From assembly GCF_001652915.1 (NCBI RefSeq), contig NZ_BBQI01000043.1, forward strand, positions 1-64,000: a stretch of DNA of 64,000 bases, given 5' to 3'. This DNA comes from Cupriavidus sp. D384. Its GTDB lineage: Bacteria > Pseudomonadota > Gammaproteobacteria > Burkholderiales > Burkholderiaceae. A program made the position numbers and the translations under genes. Positions 17,736-26,078 of this stretch are shown here, piece by piece; position 1 is the stretch's first letter, and the number at the start of each line of letters is the position of its first letter. Below the pieces are notes generated by a model. That model worked only from the letters and a program-made list of their open reading frames with translations, had not been told where the DNA came from and ran no database searches.

Positions 17736-18940
17736 TCCTTCAGTACCTCCGCGGTGTGTTGGCCCAGCATTGGCGGGGCTTTGTATGTCACCTCATAGTT
17801 GGACATATTGAGCGCACTTCGCAAAATTGGCACGGCGGCTCCGTCTTCCGCTTGGGACACATGTACCACCATCTGCCGGTGGCGGACTTGCACGTCTTCA
17901 AACGTAGCTTCCATGTCATTAATTTTCGTACACGGCACTCCTGCGCTCTGAAGCCTCTGTCGCAACGACGCACTGCTTTGTGAGCGAACCACGGGCTCAA
18001 TGTATGTGTGAAGTTCCGCCCGGTTTCGAACGCGGGCCGCATTAGAGGAGAATTCTTCCTTGTCACGAATGGCGTCAAGCTCAAGTACGGAGCACAAACT
18101 CGCAAACTGGCGATCATTCCCGGCCGCGATGACCAACCAGCCGTCCGAACTTTGAAAAACGCCGGACGGAGCCGCAATTGGATTGTTGTTTCCTTGACGT
18201 GATGGCACTCCCAAGCCCATCAAATAGCCCTGCGCTAAATGCACGTTGAAAGCAACACTGGCATCCAGCATGGCGGCATCGATGAACTGCCCCTTTCCAG
18301 TCACCGCCCGCTGAATGAGAGCCCCCATAATCGCCACGGTAGCCTGGTAGCCCGTCACCAGATCCGTCACTGGAATAGCAGTACGTACCGGTGTTGCTCC
18401 TGGCAAGCCATCCGGCAAGCCGCACGTGCTCATCATTCCAGTCATCGCCTGCATGATGAAATCGTAAGCCGGCTGCGCCGCGTAGGGACCGTCCTGCCCG
18501 AATCCAGTTACAGAGCAATGAATCAACCGCGGGTTGGCTTCTGATAGAACATCCCACCCCAAGCCTAAGCGAGCCATCCCGCCCGCCTTAAAGTTCTCTA
18601 CGATCACATCGCAGTTGCGGACCAGTTCTAGAACCAGCGACTTCCCTTCGGTTTTCGAAAGGTCGACGACAATGGAGCGTTTGTTGCGATTACAAGCAAG
18701 GTAAAAGTTGGAGTTGCGTCCTTTCGAGGATTTGGCATCAGCATCCCCCGCAGCGACGCCAAGCTGGCGAGCGTCGTCGCCGAGCCCAGGCGCCTCAATC
18801 TTCACAACATCAGCACCCAGATCGCCAAGCTGCTGAGCAGCCCAGGGCCCTGCCAGTACCCGGCTCATATCGAGTACGCGAAGGCCTGCCAATGGGGCTG
18901 GGCCTCCAACCGGTTGGTCTGAACTGGCGACTTGCTTCAT
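17672..18940 (-). CDS. CaiB/BaiF-family (family III) CoA-transferase
   Basis: Family III enzymes move CoA between an acyl-CoA and a free carboxylic acid through an enzyme-bound anhydride on an aspartate. The 422-residue protein has the N-terminal LDMSRVLAGPWAAQQLGDLG signature, KIEAPG, NRNKRSIVVDL, ENFKAG and the catalytic Asp193 in IPVTDLVTG. AGGAG 7 nt before ATG 18940 supports the start. Two hairpins separate it from the VOC gene upstream, so it may also have its own promoter. Donor and acceptor acids cannot be deduced. Confidence 0.88.
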   Translation of the reverse strand: MKQVASSDQPVGGPAPLAGLRVLDMSRVLAGPWAAQQLGDLGADVVKIEAPGLGDDARQLGVAAGDADAKSSKGRNSNFYLACNRNKRSIVVDLSKTEGKSLVLELVRNCDVIVENFKAGGMARLGLGWDVLSEANPRLIHCSVTGFGQDGPYAAQPAYDFIMQAMTGMMSTCGLPDGLPGATPVRTAIPVTDLVTGYQATVAIMGALIQRAVTGKGQFIDAAMLDASVAFNVHLAQGYLMGLGVPSRQGNNNPIAAPSGVFQSSDGWLVIAAGNDRQFASLCSVLELDAIRDKEEFSSNAARVRNRAELHTYIEPVVRSQSSASLRQRLQSAGVPCTKINDMEATFEDVQVRHRQMVVHVSQAEDGAAVPILRSALNMSNYEVTYKAPPMLGQHTAEVLKEWGGVDEAGLRSLVEAQAVVL

Positions 18941-19099
18941 TTCATGTCTCCTAATTATTTTGTCGAATAGACGAGCTCAACTGAACGAGCAATCCGCATC
19001 GATCATCTCGTCGGCGGAGACTCGAGAAAGTGCTCACACCCCTCCCACCTTGGACGGTAGTGCAGTGCCGCGACGACTATTGAACCTTCTCTGCGTGCG

Positions 19100-19167
19100 C
19101 CTACGGTCCCCCGTAGGGCCGACTCCAAATATCCCGTTCAACATCGCCTTCCGAACGCTGAACGGGA
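19100..19167 (-). terminator. Two stem-loops between the VOC and CoA-transferase genes
   Basis: A 9-bp stem (19132-19140 with 19159-19167, CCCGTTCA/TGAACGGG core, 18-nt loop) lies just after the VOC stop codon in the reading direction. A second 7-bp stem follows: CCTACGG at 19100-19106 with CCGTAGG at 19111-19117. T tracts are lacking. They may attenuate transcription inside the long minus-strand operon. Confidence 0.4.
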
Positions 19168-19185
19168 CTACCGCATTGCGCAAAA

Positions 19186-19683
19186 CTATGCCATGTCAGC
19201 AAGTTGCCCAAGACCGTAGTAACGCAACACAGTTGGGTCGCGCCCGACACCGGGCTCAAAGAGTTCCCAGAGAACTCCGTCTGGGGCCTCGAGCATGACG
19301 TAGCAGCTCCCATCTGCATGGCGGATGGGATTGCGAAACACAACGCCACCATTCTTCATGCGTTCGTACAACTCTTGCAGACCCACCACCTGCATCCCCA
19401 GATGGTGAATAGCATTCCGCCCCTTCTCTCGAGGCGCCTGCGAGTAGAAGTGCAGCGCTCCAATACCGATCCGCATGAATACGTTGCGTGCACCGCCGTA
19501 GCTACCATCCCACATAACCTTGCCGTCGAACCACTTTTGGTAGAAAGCTATGGTCACGTCAAGATCCGTGGCGAACAAATGAGCATGATGCATATGAAAC
19601 CGCGCATCAGACCCGTATGGGTATCGCTCTTCGGGAAAGCGGAGTTCCGTCGAAGCTTCGTTAAGATGTTTTTCCACAGTCAT
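19186..19683 (-). CDS. VOC-superfamily (glyoxalase/dioxygenase fold) protein
   Basis: A 165-residue vicinal-oxygen-chelate protein. The first module carries HHAHL (His35) and a WFDGKVMWDG segment; the second has HHLGMQVVGL (His93/94) and the terminal metal ligand Glu140 in LWELFEPG, giving the usual His-His-Glu set. The family contains lyases, epimerases and ring-cleavage dioxygenases; the reaction is unknown here. I chose ATG 19683, matching the start of the paralogue at 35831-36301; ATG 19734 has a GGAG site but overlaps the crotonase gene and adds 17 residues. Both VOC paralogues sit near a CaiB gene, which suggests action on related CoA esters or their acids. Confidence 0.8.
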   Translation of the reverse strand: MTVEKHLNEASTELRFPEERYPYGSDARFHMHHAHLFATDLDVTIAFYQKWFDGKVMWDGSYGGARNVFMRIGIGALHFYSQAPREKGRNAIHHLGMQVVGLQELYERMKNGGVVFRNPIRHADGSCYVMLEAPDGVLWELFEPGVGRDPTVLRYYGLGQLADMA

Positions 19684-19708
19684 GATTTTCTCTGTGAGCT
19701 GCCCTCGC

Positions 19709-20497
19709 TCATCGTCCTTTGAACTCCGCGTCACGCCTCTCCATGAAGGACTTGATTCCTTCTTTAAAGTCCTCCGAACTGAGAACAGCCTTGCGAATTT
19801 CAGGAATAGCTGCGATTGCTGCCTTTTCGCCGGCTTCGATGTACTTCAGCGAGGCGATCTTGGTGGCCTTCAGTCCAAGCGGTGCGCATTTACAGATTTT
19901 GCGGGCAATCTCCAGTGCTCGCTCCCGGTGCTTTCCGTAGGGGTGAACTTCCTGGACGAAACCCAACTCCAATGCCCGTTGAGCCGAGAACTCTTCGCAC
20001 AGGAACAGGTGATACATCGCGTTTCCCCAGCCGGCACGGGTCAAATAGCGGAAATGAGCGCCACCGAAAGGGGCAATCCCGCGTTTCGCCTCGATTTGAC
20101 CGAAACGGGCCGTGTCCGCCGCAATCACAATGTCGCTCGCAAGCATCATTTCAATGCCCGCTGTATAGGTGATGCCTTGCACGATAAAGATCACGGGCTT
20201 CGTGCACCGTCGCTTAAGGGCGAACGGATCTACCTGCCCCTCCGGAATCGGCTTCGCGGTTGCTGTCGGGCCGAAGAACTTCGGCATATCGAGACCCGAG
20301 GTCGTGTGCTCGCCCGCAGGATCGACAACCAGAACCCAGAGATCAGGATCCTCTTCAAACTCCGTCAGGAGTGAGGAATACTCCTGCATCATCTCCGGAG
20401 TCAGTGCGTTCTTCTTAACGCTGTTGTCAATGGTAAGTACACCAATATGACCCTCACGGCTCAGCCGAACGCTCGGCATCATTTCGGAATTGCTCAT
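19709..20497 (-). CDS. Crotonase-family enoyl-CoA hydratase/isomerase
   Basis: The 262-residue protein has Glu116 (TAGIE) and Glu136 (GQIEAKRG) at the two hydratase positions. Other features are unusual: TTSGLDMPKF replaces the common CAGADIKE loop, and IAPFGGAHFRYL replaces PGAGGTQRLPRL. These features recur in the paralogue at 62730-63527, so they define a subfamily of unknown substrate. AAGGAG before ATG 20497 fixes the start; the frame continues upstream to 20572 without support. The gene lies 29 nt after a Bug receptor. Confidence 0.83.
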   Translation of the reverse strand: MSNSEMMPSVRLSREGHIGVLTIDNSVKKNALTPEMMQEYSSLLTEFEEDPDLWVLVVDPAGEHTTSGLDMPKFFGPTATAKPIPEGQVDPFALKRRCTKPVIFIVQGITYTAGIEMMLASDIVIAADTARFGQIEAKRGIAPFGGAHFRYLTRAGWGNAMYHLFLCEEFSAQRALELGFVQEVHPYGKHRERALEIARKICKCAPLGLKATKIASLKYIEAGEKAAIAAIPEIRKAVLSSEDFKEGIKSFMERRDAEFKGR

Positions 20498-20526
20498 CTC
20501 AATCTCCTTAAATTTCTGCTTCTGGG

Positions 20527-21528
20527 TTAGTCTAGTACCGTAGCTCCGGATGCTTCGAACATCCGCTTCCATACTTGAAATTCACGGTCATAGTTTTCCT
20601 TGAACTGCTGAGGGGAGTTTCCGACCGCGACTAAGCCAACGCCCTTCAGGCGTTCTTTCACAGAGTCTGACTTCATTACCGTCGCCGCCTCGCGCGCCAG
20701 GCGATCGATAATTTCAGCCGGTGTATTTGTTGGCGCAGCCATGCCGACCCAACCGACAACGCGATATGCATCGTCCTTCATACCCTGCTCGATGAGCGTC
20801 GGAATCTCCGCTAGGGCCTCCATACGCTGCGGGCCCGTAATTCCAACAACACGGATTTTTCCTGCCTTGACCTGAGGTATCGCGACCACGCCGCTGCAGA
20901 TTCCCAGGTCGATCTCGTTGCCTAGAAGCGCCTGTACAACTGCTGTTTCGCCTCGATACGGGACATGGGTCATTTGCGCACCTAGCGTCCGATTCATATG
21001 CTCAAGCACCAGATGCGAGTAGGACCCATTTCCGTACGAACCGTATGCAACCTTGCCTTTTCGGCTGGCGAGGTACTTTCGCAGTTCGGCCATGTTAGTA
21101 GCCGGTACCTTTTCGCTCACGCAGATTGCCATAGGCGCAATGGCGAGCTGGGAAACCAGAACTAGATCCCTCCGGGGGTCATAAGGCAGATGTTTGTACT
21201 GGAACTGATTCACCAGCAGCGACGACGTCAGTCCAACTGTGAGCGTTAGTCCGTCGGGCTTGGATCGCGCGACTGCTGCTGTGCCGATAGACCCGCCTGC
21301 ACCAGTACGGTTGTCTACAATGACGCTCTTGCCCAACCGCCCCTGCAATCCGTTGGCAAAGGCCCGGGCGACTACATCAGTAGCACCTCCGGCGCTGAAT
21401 GGGACGATAAGTTGGATGGGCGACTGTGGCCATCCATTTTGAGCGAGTACATCGGGAAGGATGCCGACGCTGGCCCCCAACGCTACCGCTTTCTGAATGA
21501 AGCTACGCCTCGAATTTGAGTTCTGCAA
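20527..21528 (-). CDS. Bug-family (TctC) receptor with a twin-arginine-like signal
   Basis: The start is TTG 21528, supported by AGGAG 7 nt upstream; longer versions from upstream ATGs have no ribosome site and an implausible N terminus. The 333-residue product begins with SRRSFIQKAV, a good match to the twin-arginine export motif, and a signal ending near LAQ (residue 30). Landmarks: SAGGATD at 45-51, DNRTGAGG at 72-79, PDGLTL and VPYRGET. Tat export would mean folding before transport, unusual for this family, in which Sec signals are common. It lies within the minus-strand beta-oxidation operon. Confidence 0.87.
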   Translation of the reverse strand: MQNSNSRRSFIQKAVALGASVGILPDVLAQNGWPQSPIQLIVPFSAGGATDVVARAFANGLQGRLGKSVIVDNRTGAGGSIGTAAVARSKPDGLTLTVGLTSSLLVNQFQYKHLPYDPRRDLVLVSQLAIAPMAICVSEKVPATNMAELRKYLASRKGKVAYGSYGNGSYSHLVLEHMNRTLGAQMTHVPYRGETAVVQALLGNEIDLGICSGVVAIPQVKAGKIRVVGITGPQRMEALAEIPTLIEQGMKDDAYRVVGWVGMAAPTNTPAEIIDRLAREAATVMKSDSVKERLKGVGLVAVGNSPQQFKENYDREFQVWKRMFEASGATVLD

Positions 21529-21661
21529 AATCTGTCTCCTGAGTTCTTGTCTTGCCTTCCGCGAGCTCGATTCGCGCATGGCGATCTTTTCGTCCAATGG
21601 GCAAGCGCTACTCGGCCCACGTCGAACCGAACCGGACTGCCGAAATCGGCTCGTTCGAAAT

Positions 21662-22462
21662 CTATCGTGACTGTCGCAATAGGTTGAAGTTAGCGGGACG
21701 CTTCTCCAAGAATGCTGCGATTCCTTCCGCAGCCTCCTCGTCTCCCTGGCTTTCAACCATCAGACTGCCCTCCAACTCCAGTTGCTCAGAAAAGGGCTGG
21801 GAGTACGCGGAGTGTGACAGGCGCTTGATCCTCGCCAGCGCTCGACGAGGTACGTTGTGAAACTGGGCTGCCAGGGACAAAGCAGCTTCAACCGCCTCCC
21901 CCTCCTCGACCACCCGGTTCACCACACCGATGGCCTGCATGCGTTCGGATGACAGGGGTGCACCTACCGCACACAACTCGAACAAGGTCTGACGCGACAC
22001 AGTTCCTGCAAGGGAGCCGGTCATACCCCCATCCGGTGTAAGACCGGCCTTTACATATGCCGCAGAGAACTTGGCTTGGCGAGATGCGACAACCATGTCA
22101 CAGGCCAGAGCCAATGACATACCCGCACCTGCTGCTCCCCCTTCGATTGCAGCAATAACAGGAACCGGTGCGCCCTGTAGGCACTTGATCATCCCATTGA
22201 GCTTCGCGATTCTTTCCATGCGAATCTCAGGAGGGAGTACCCGATTTGCCGCGAGTTGCTTTAGATCGCCGCCTGCCGAGAAGAACCCCTCGGCTCCGCT
22301 GAGTACCACAGCAGCTATCGATAGGTCATGCTCCGTAACCTCCAGAATGTCACTCAGCTCTTCGAAGATTTCGGGGCTGAGGGCATTCCTGCGTTTCGGA
22401 TCATTCAGTACAACGGAAATGACCGAGTCTCTCCGCTCAACCAGAAGAAGTTGGTTGGTCAT
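21662..22462 (-). CDS. PaaG-like crotonase (enoyl-CoA isomerase type)
   Basis: A 266-residue crotonase with CoA-binding loop FFSAGGDLKQL (60-70) and AGAGMSLALACDM. The first hydratase glutamate is missing (Ser116 region), and an aspartate, Asp144 in LTPDGG, stands at the site used by PaaG-type 1,2-epoxyphenylacetyl-CoA isomerases and some 2,3-3,2 enoyl isomerases. An isomerase role is therefore more likely than hydration. The ATG overlaps the dehydrogenase stop as TGATG with GGGAGG just upstream. A paralogue with the same TPDGG motif is at 49653-50477. Confidence 0.83.
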   Translation of the reverse strand: MTNQLLLVERRDSVISVVLNDPKRRNALSPEIFEELSDILEVTEHDLSIAAVVLSGAEGFFSAGGDLKQLAANRVLPPEIRMERIAKLNGMIKCLQGAPVPVIAAIEGGAAGAGMSLALACDMVVASRQAKFSAAYVKAGLTPDGGMTGSLAGTVSRQTLFELCAVGAPLSSERMQAIGVVNRVVEEGEAVEAALSLAAQFHNVPRRALARIKRLSHSAYSQPFSEQLELEGSLMVESQGDEEAAEGIAAFLEKRPANFNLLRQSR

Positions 22463-23601
22463 CACTGAGTCCTCCCTAGTGTTATGAATCGGTCCAGATG
22501 GAACGTCGCATCTCCCAGCTCGTGGTCAATTGCGAGAAGTCGCTTTGCGTAGTGCGACAAAGGAAGTTCGTCGGTCATGCCAATACCGCCGTGTAGCTGA
22601 ATACACTCCTCCGCGACCATGGTCCCAACTTTCCCGATCAAGTACTTCGCAGCTGAAAGCGCGAGCTCGGCGGCGCCCCGATCCTTGCCATCCAGCGCGG
22701 CACTGGCATTAATCACAGCCGAACGTGCCTGCTCGATCTCAATGGCAAGGGTTGCCATCCGGTGTTGCAGCGCCTGGAAACTGCCGATAGGCACGCCGAA
22801 CTGCTTGCGGGTCTTCAAATACTCCAAGGTGCTATTGAGCGCTACATCCATTGCGCCTACGGCCTCCGCGCACAGCGCCAACGTCCCCTTACTAAGTGCG
22901 AGCTCAATCGCCGAGAAGGCCCCTCCCTCCGGCCCAACTAGGGCTGACGCGGGCAAACACACTTCATCTAGCGTCAACTCAATGATCTTGCCGCCGTCGA
23001 AGGTCGACAACTCCTGAGTAGTGATCCCGTGCGCTCCCGCTGGAACGACAAAGAGCGAAATGCCAGCCTCATCATCGAATCTCCCAGACGTTCTGGCGCT
23101 TACGAGGAAAGTCGACGCTACCTGGCCTTGCGAAACATTTGCCTTGCAGCCGTTCAGAATCCAGTTCCCGCCTTCTCTGCGCGCCCCAGTAGAGACGTAT
23201 CTCGTGTTGTATCCGCTCTCCGGCTCACCATGAGCAAGAGCGGCGATCGCGCCGCCACTAGTCACGTCGTTGGCTAGGGACACATGCTCCGCATCGCCGG
23301 CGGCGAGAAGCACCGTCCCAGCCAACAGAGCGCTGCCCATAACCGGCTCTAAGACCAGACCGCGACCGAGGCTTTCGAAGACCACGGAGATGTCGAACGC
23401 GCTTCCACCGAAGCCTCCGTCCTCTTCGGAAAAGAGGACAGAGAGCACCCCTATCTCGCAAAGCTGCTCCCACACCTTTCGACTAAACCTCTCTTTGGAG
23501 AGTTGGATTTCCTTTCTGGTGTCAAAGCTATAGTCGTGGCGGATGTACCGGTCTAGCACATCGGCAAGCATGCGACGTTCAACTGAATGCTCAAAGTTCA
23601 T
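22462..23601 (-). CDS. Acyl-CoA dehydrogenase, alpha-type partner subunit
   Basis: The 379-residue flavoprotein shows the family's C-terminal domain with TRKQFGVPIGSFQ, which contacts FAD of the partner, and LHGGIGMTDE, but ends without the YEGT segment that holds the catalytic base in classical enzymes. Only 18 nt separate it from a second acyl-CoA dehydrogenase gene. Such adjacent pairs form alpha2-beta2 enzymes with half the usual number of FAD in actinobacterial steroid degradation (ChsE-type), and that architecture is my inference. GAGGGAA before ATG 23601 supports the start. Confidence 0.86.
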   Translation of the reverse strand: MNFEHSVERRMLADVLDRYIRHDYSFDTRKEIQLSKERFSRKVWEQLCEIGVLSVLFSEEDGGFGGSAFDISVVFESLGRGLVLEPVMGSALLAGTVLLAAGDAEHVSLANDVTSGGAIAALAHGEPESGYNTRYVSTGARREGGNWILNGCKANVSQGQVASTFLVSARTSGRFDDEAGISLFVVPAGAHGITTQELSTFDGGKIIELTLDEVCLPASALVGPEGGAFSAIELALSKGTLALCAEAVGAMDVALNSTLEYLKTRKQFGVPIGSFQALQHRMATLAIEIEQARSAVINASAALDGKDRGAAELALSAAKYLIGKVGTMVAEECIQLHGGIGMTDELPLSHYAKRLLAIDHELGDATFHLDRFITLGRTQ

Positions 23602-23619
23602 ATGTTCCCTCTAGCGCTT

Positions 23620-24816
23620 TCACAGCCCCAACGTTGCTTTCGCGATGATGTTTCGCTGGATTTCGTTGGACCCGCCGTAGATTGAGAGCTTCCGCTGGTT
23701 TAGATAGTTGAGCGCACCGGCCCGCACGTTGCGAGGGCCGCCGGGGTACATTGGCGCGGAAAGATCTGCGTTCGCATCCGGAATGACGCGGGCGTACGGG
23801 CCCTGGATAGCCCGCAGTAACGCCGTCAGTTCTTGTCGAATTTCGGTCCCCTTGACCTTGAGCATCGAGCTCTCAGCGCCCGGTACCCCGCCACCACTCA
23901 CTGCCGCGATAACACGCAAGTTCGTGGTCTTCATGGCCTCGAGTTCTATCTCAACTTTTGCAAGTCTCATGGCGAAGCTCGGAGACTCGATGAGTCGGAC
24001 TCCGGCCTGAAAGCGTTCTCCCGCGGCTCGCTTTACCCTTTCCAGCAAAGCGCACGCGTGTCCAACACCAGCAACGCCCGTTCGCTCATAGGTCAGCAGG
24101 TATTTTGCGCAATCCCACCCCTTATCTTCCTCACCGACTAGGTTGCTTCGTGGCACTCGGACGTCCGTGAAGAAAACCTCGTTTACTTCGTGCTCCCCAT
24201 CCAAGGTAATGATGGGACGCATCTCGACCCCTGGTGAGGTCAGGTCGATGAGTAGGAAGCTGATGCCTTTCTGCTTCTTTGCATCCGGATCGGTTCGGAC
24301 CAAGCAGAACATCATGTTTGAAAAATGCCCCTGCGTGGTCCAAGTCTTCTGTCCGTTGACGATATAGTCGTCACCATCGCGAATGGCTGTCGTTCTGACG
24401 CTCGCCAGGTCCGATCCCGAGTTCGGTTCCGAATAACCTTGAGACCACCAGTCTTTCCCTTCAAGAAGTCTCGGAAGCCAGTGCTTTTTCTGTGCCTCGG
24501 TTCCGTACTTAATGATGACGGGCGCCAGCATGCTCAAACCGAAAGGGATAATCCGGGGCGCGTTCGCCAGGGCACACTCGTGTTCAAAGATGAAGCGTTG
24601 AATGGCACTCCATCCTGTTCCGCCGTACTCCACTGGCCAATGAGTGGCAAGCCAGCCCTTGCGGTTGACAATCGCATGCCACTCCTCATGCTCTTCTTTG
24701 CTCAGGTGGGAGCCAGCTGCCACTTTTTTCGACAGGCGCTCGGGAAGATTCTCGGCCAAGAACTTGCGGACCTCCTCCTGGAAGGAGAGCTCCGCTGGCG
24801 TATATTTCAGGTCCAT
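23620..24816 (-). CDS. Acyl-CoA dehydrogenase
   Basis: The 398-residue protein has the substrate/FAD motif YSEPNSGSDLASV, TVNGQKTWTTQG-type core (VNGQKTWTTQ) and a C-terminal SIYGGSNEIQRNI. In the last segment the usual catalytic Glu of YEG is Gly381, a feature of medium and branched-chain-like enzymes and of heteromeric pairs, where the base lies elsewhere. It lies between the thiolase gene (20 nt upstream) and the second dehydrogenase (18 nt downstream) and likely partners the latter. The first, FAD-dependent desaturation of beta-oxidation is its expected reaction. Confidence 0.88.
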   Translation of the reverse strand: MDLKYTPAELSFQEEVRKFLAENLPERLSKKVAAGSHLSKEEHEEWHAIVNRKGWLATHWPVEYGGTGWSAIQRFIFEHECALANAPRIIPFGLSMLAPVIIKYGTEAQKKHWLPRLLEGKDWWSQGYSEPNSGSDLASVRTTAIRDGDDYIVNGQKTWTTQGHFSNMMFCLVRTDPDAKKQKGISFLLIDLTSPGVEMRPIITLDGEHEVNEVFFTDVRVPRSNLVGEEDKGWDCAKYLLTYERTGVAGVGHACALLERVKRAAGERFQAGVRLIESPSFAMRLAKVEIELEAMKTTNLRVIAAVSGGGVPGAESSMLKVKGTEIRQELTALLRAIQGPYARVIPDANADLSAPMYPGGPRNVRAGALNYLNQRKLSIYGGSNEIQRNIIAKATLGL

Positions 24817-24836
24817 GAGTAGCGTCGCCTTAATAC

Positions 24837-26027
24837 TTAGAAGATCTCAAACAGGCCTGCGGCGCCCATGCCACCACCCATACACATAGTCACCACTGCG
24901 TATTTTTCCTTGCGACGGCGGCCCTCAATGAGGGCATGCCCCACCAGGCGAGAGCCCGTCATACCAAACGGGTGACCGACAGCGATTGCACCTCCATCTA
25001 CGTTCAACCGCTCCATCGGAATGCCGAGGCGCTGTTGGCAATACAATGCTTGCGAGGCAAACGCTTCGTTCAGTTCCCAAATTCCAATGTCGTCCACTGT
25101 CAACCCATGACGTTTGAGCAGTTTTGGAACGGCATAGACCGGCCCGATGCCCATTTCGTCTGCTTCGCAGCCGGCAACGGCGAAGCCTCGGAACGCGCCC
25201 AGCGGCTCCAAACCCATGCGCTCAGCCTCACGGGCCTCCACCATCACGCAAGCCGATGCACCGTCGGAGCGCTGTGATGCATTGCCTGCGGTGACGAACT
25301 GCTCCGCGCCACGAACAGGCTTAAGCGCAGCCAATCCTTCAAGCGTCGTACTTGGCCGATTGCAGTTATCGACGTCTGCAGTAGTTTCAGTACGCTCAAC
25401 CTCAACGCCCTGTTTGTCGAAGACCGCCATGGTGGTACGGCACGGCACTATCTCCTGTGCAAACCGGCCCGCTTCCTGAGCTGCCGCGGTGCGTAGCTGG
25501 CTTTCCAACGCGAAACGGTCCTGCGCTTCACGGCTGATTCCGTAGCGCTGCGCGACAATGTCGGCGGTCTCGATCATCGGCATGTACATCGAGGGACGGT
25601 GCTTCAACAGCCATGCATCCACGTCCAAATCGTTTGCCGAGGCTGCGCCGCGCGATTTGACGAGTGATACGCTTTCAACGCCTCCCGCAACAACCGCGGC
25701 AGCGCCGTCAGCGACGATACGCCCAGCCCCCATAGCAATCGCCTGGAGACCGGAGGCACAGAATCGGTTGACGGTAGCCCCTGCAATACTGACCGGAAGC
25801 TCAGCCCGCACGGCGGCCAGGTGGCCCACGTTTCGGCCTGTCGGCCCCTCCGGGAACGCGCATCCGAGCAAGCAATCTTCGAGCAAGCTGGGGTCAATTT
25901 TTGAACGCTCAACCGCTGCCCGCAACGCGTAGGCTGCCAAGGTCGGGCCTGACGTCAGATTGAATGCGCCACGGTTTGCCTTAGTCAGAGGCGTCCGCGC
26001 CGTCGATACAATTAGTGCTTCACGCAT
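24837..26027 (-). CDS. Thiolase (acetyl-CoA C-acyltransferase)
   Basis: A complete 396-residue thiolase: nucleophile Cys90 in [17 protein letters not shown] with His352 and the second cysteine Cys382 in MCMGGGMG. It would carry out the last, thiolytic step of beta-oxidation and release acetyl- or propionyl-CoA. AGGAAA precedes ATG 26027. It follows the hydratase/dehydrogenase fusion by 51 nt, the normal FadBA partnership. The paralogue at 55202-56383 is about two-thirds identical over the first 90 residues. Confidence 0.92.
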   Translation of the reverse strand: MREALIVSTARTPLTKANRGAFNLTSGPTLAAYALRAAVERSKIDPSLLEDCLLGCAFPEGPTGRNVGHLAAVRAELPVSIAGATVNRFCASGLQAIAMGAGRIVADGAAAVVAGGVESVSLVKSRGAASANDLDVDAWLLKHRPSMYMPMIETADIVAQRYGISREAQDRFALESQLRTAAAQEAGRFAQEIVPCRTTMAVFDKQGVEVERTETTADVDNCNRPSTTLEGLAALKPVRGAEQFVTAGNASQRSDGASACVMVEAREAERMGLEPLGAFRGFAVAGCEADEMGIGPVYAVPKLLKRHGLTVDDIGIWELNEAFASQALYCQQRLGIPMERLNVDGGAIAVGHPFGMTGSRLVGHALIEGRRRKEKYAVVTMCMGGGMGAAGLFEIF

Positions 26028-26078
26028 GGATTTCCTGATACGAATCTAGATGTCTGAAAGGGATGTCTGTCGGTACGC

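Noticed and set aside
19100..19167. CRISPR-like or tandem repeats
   Set aside because: The repeats are two unrelated inverted repeats, with no regular direct repetition. No CRISPR array is seen anywhere in the window.
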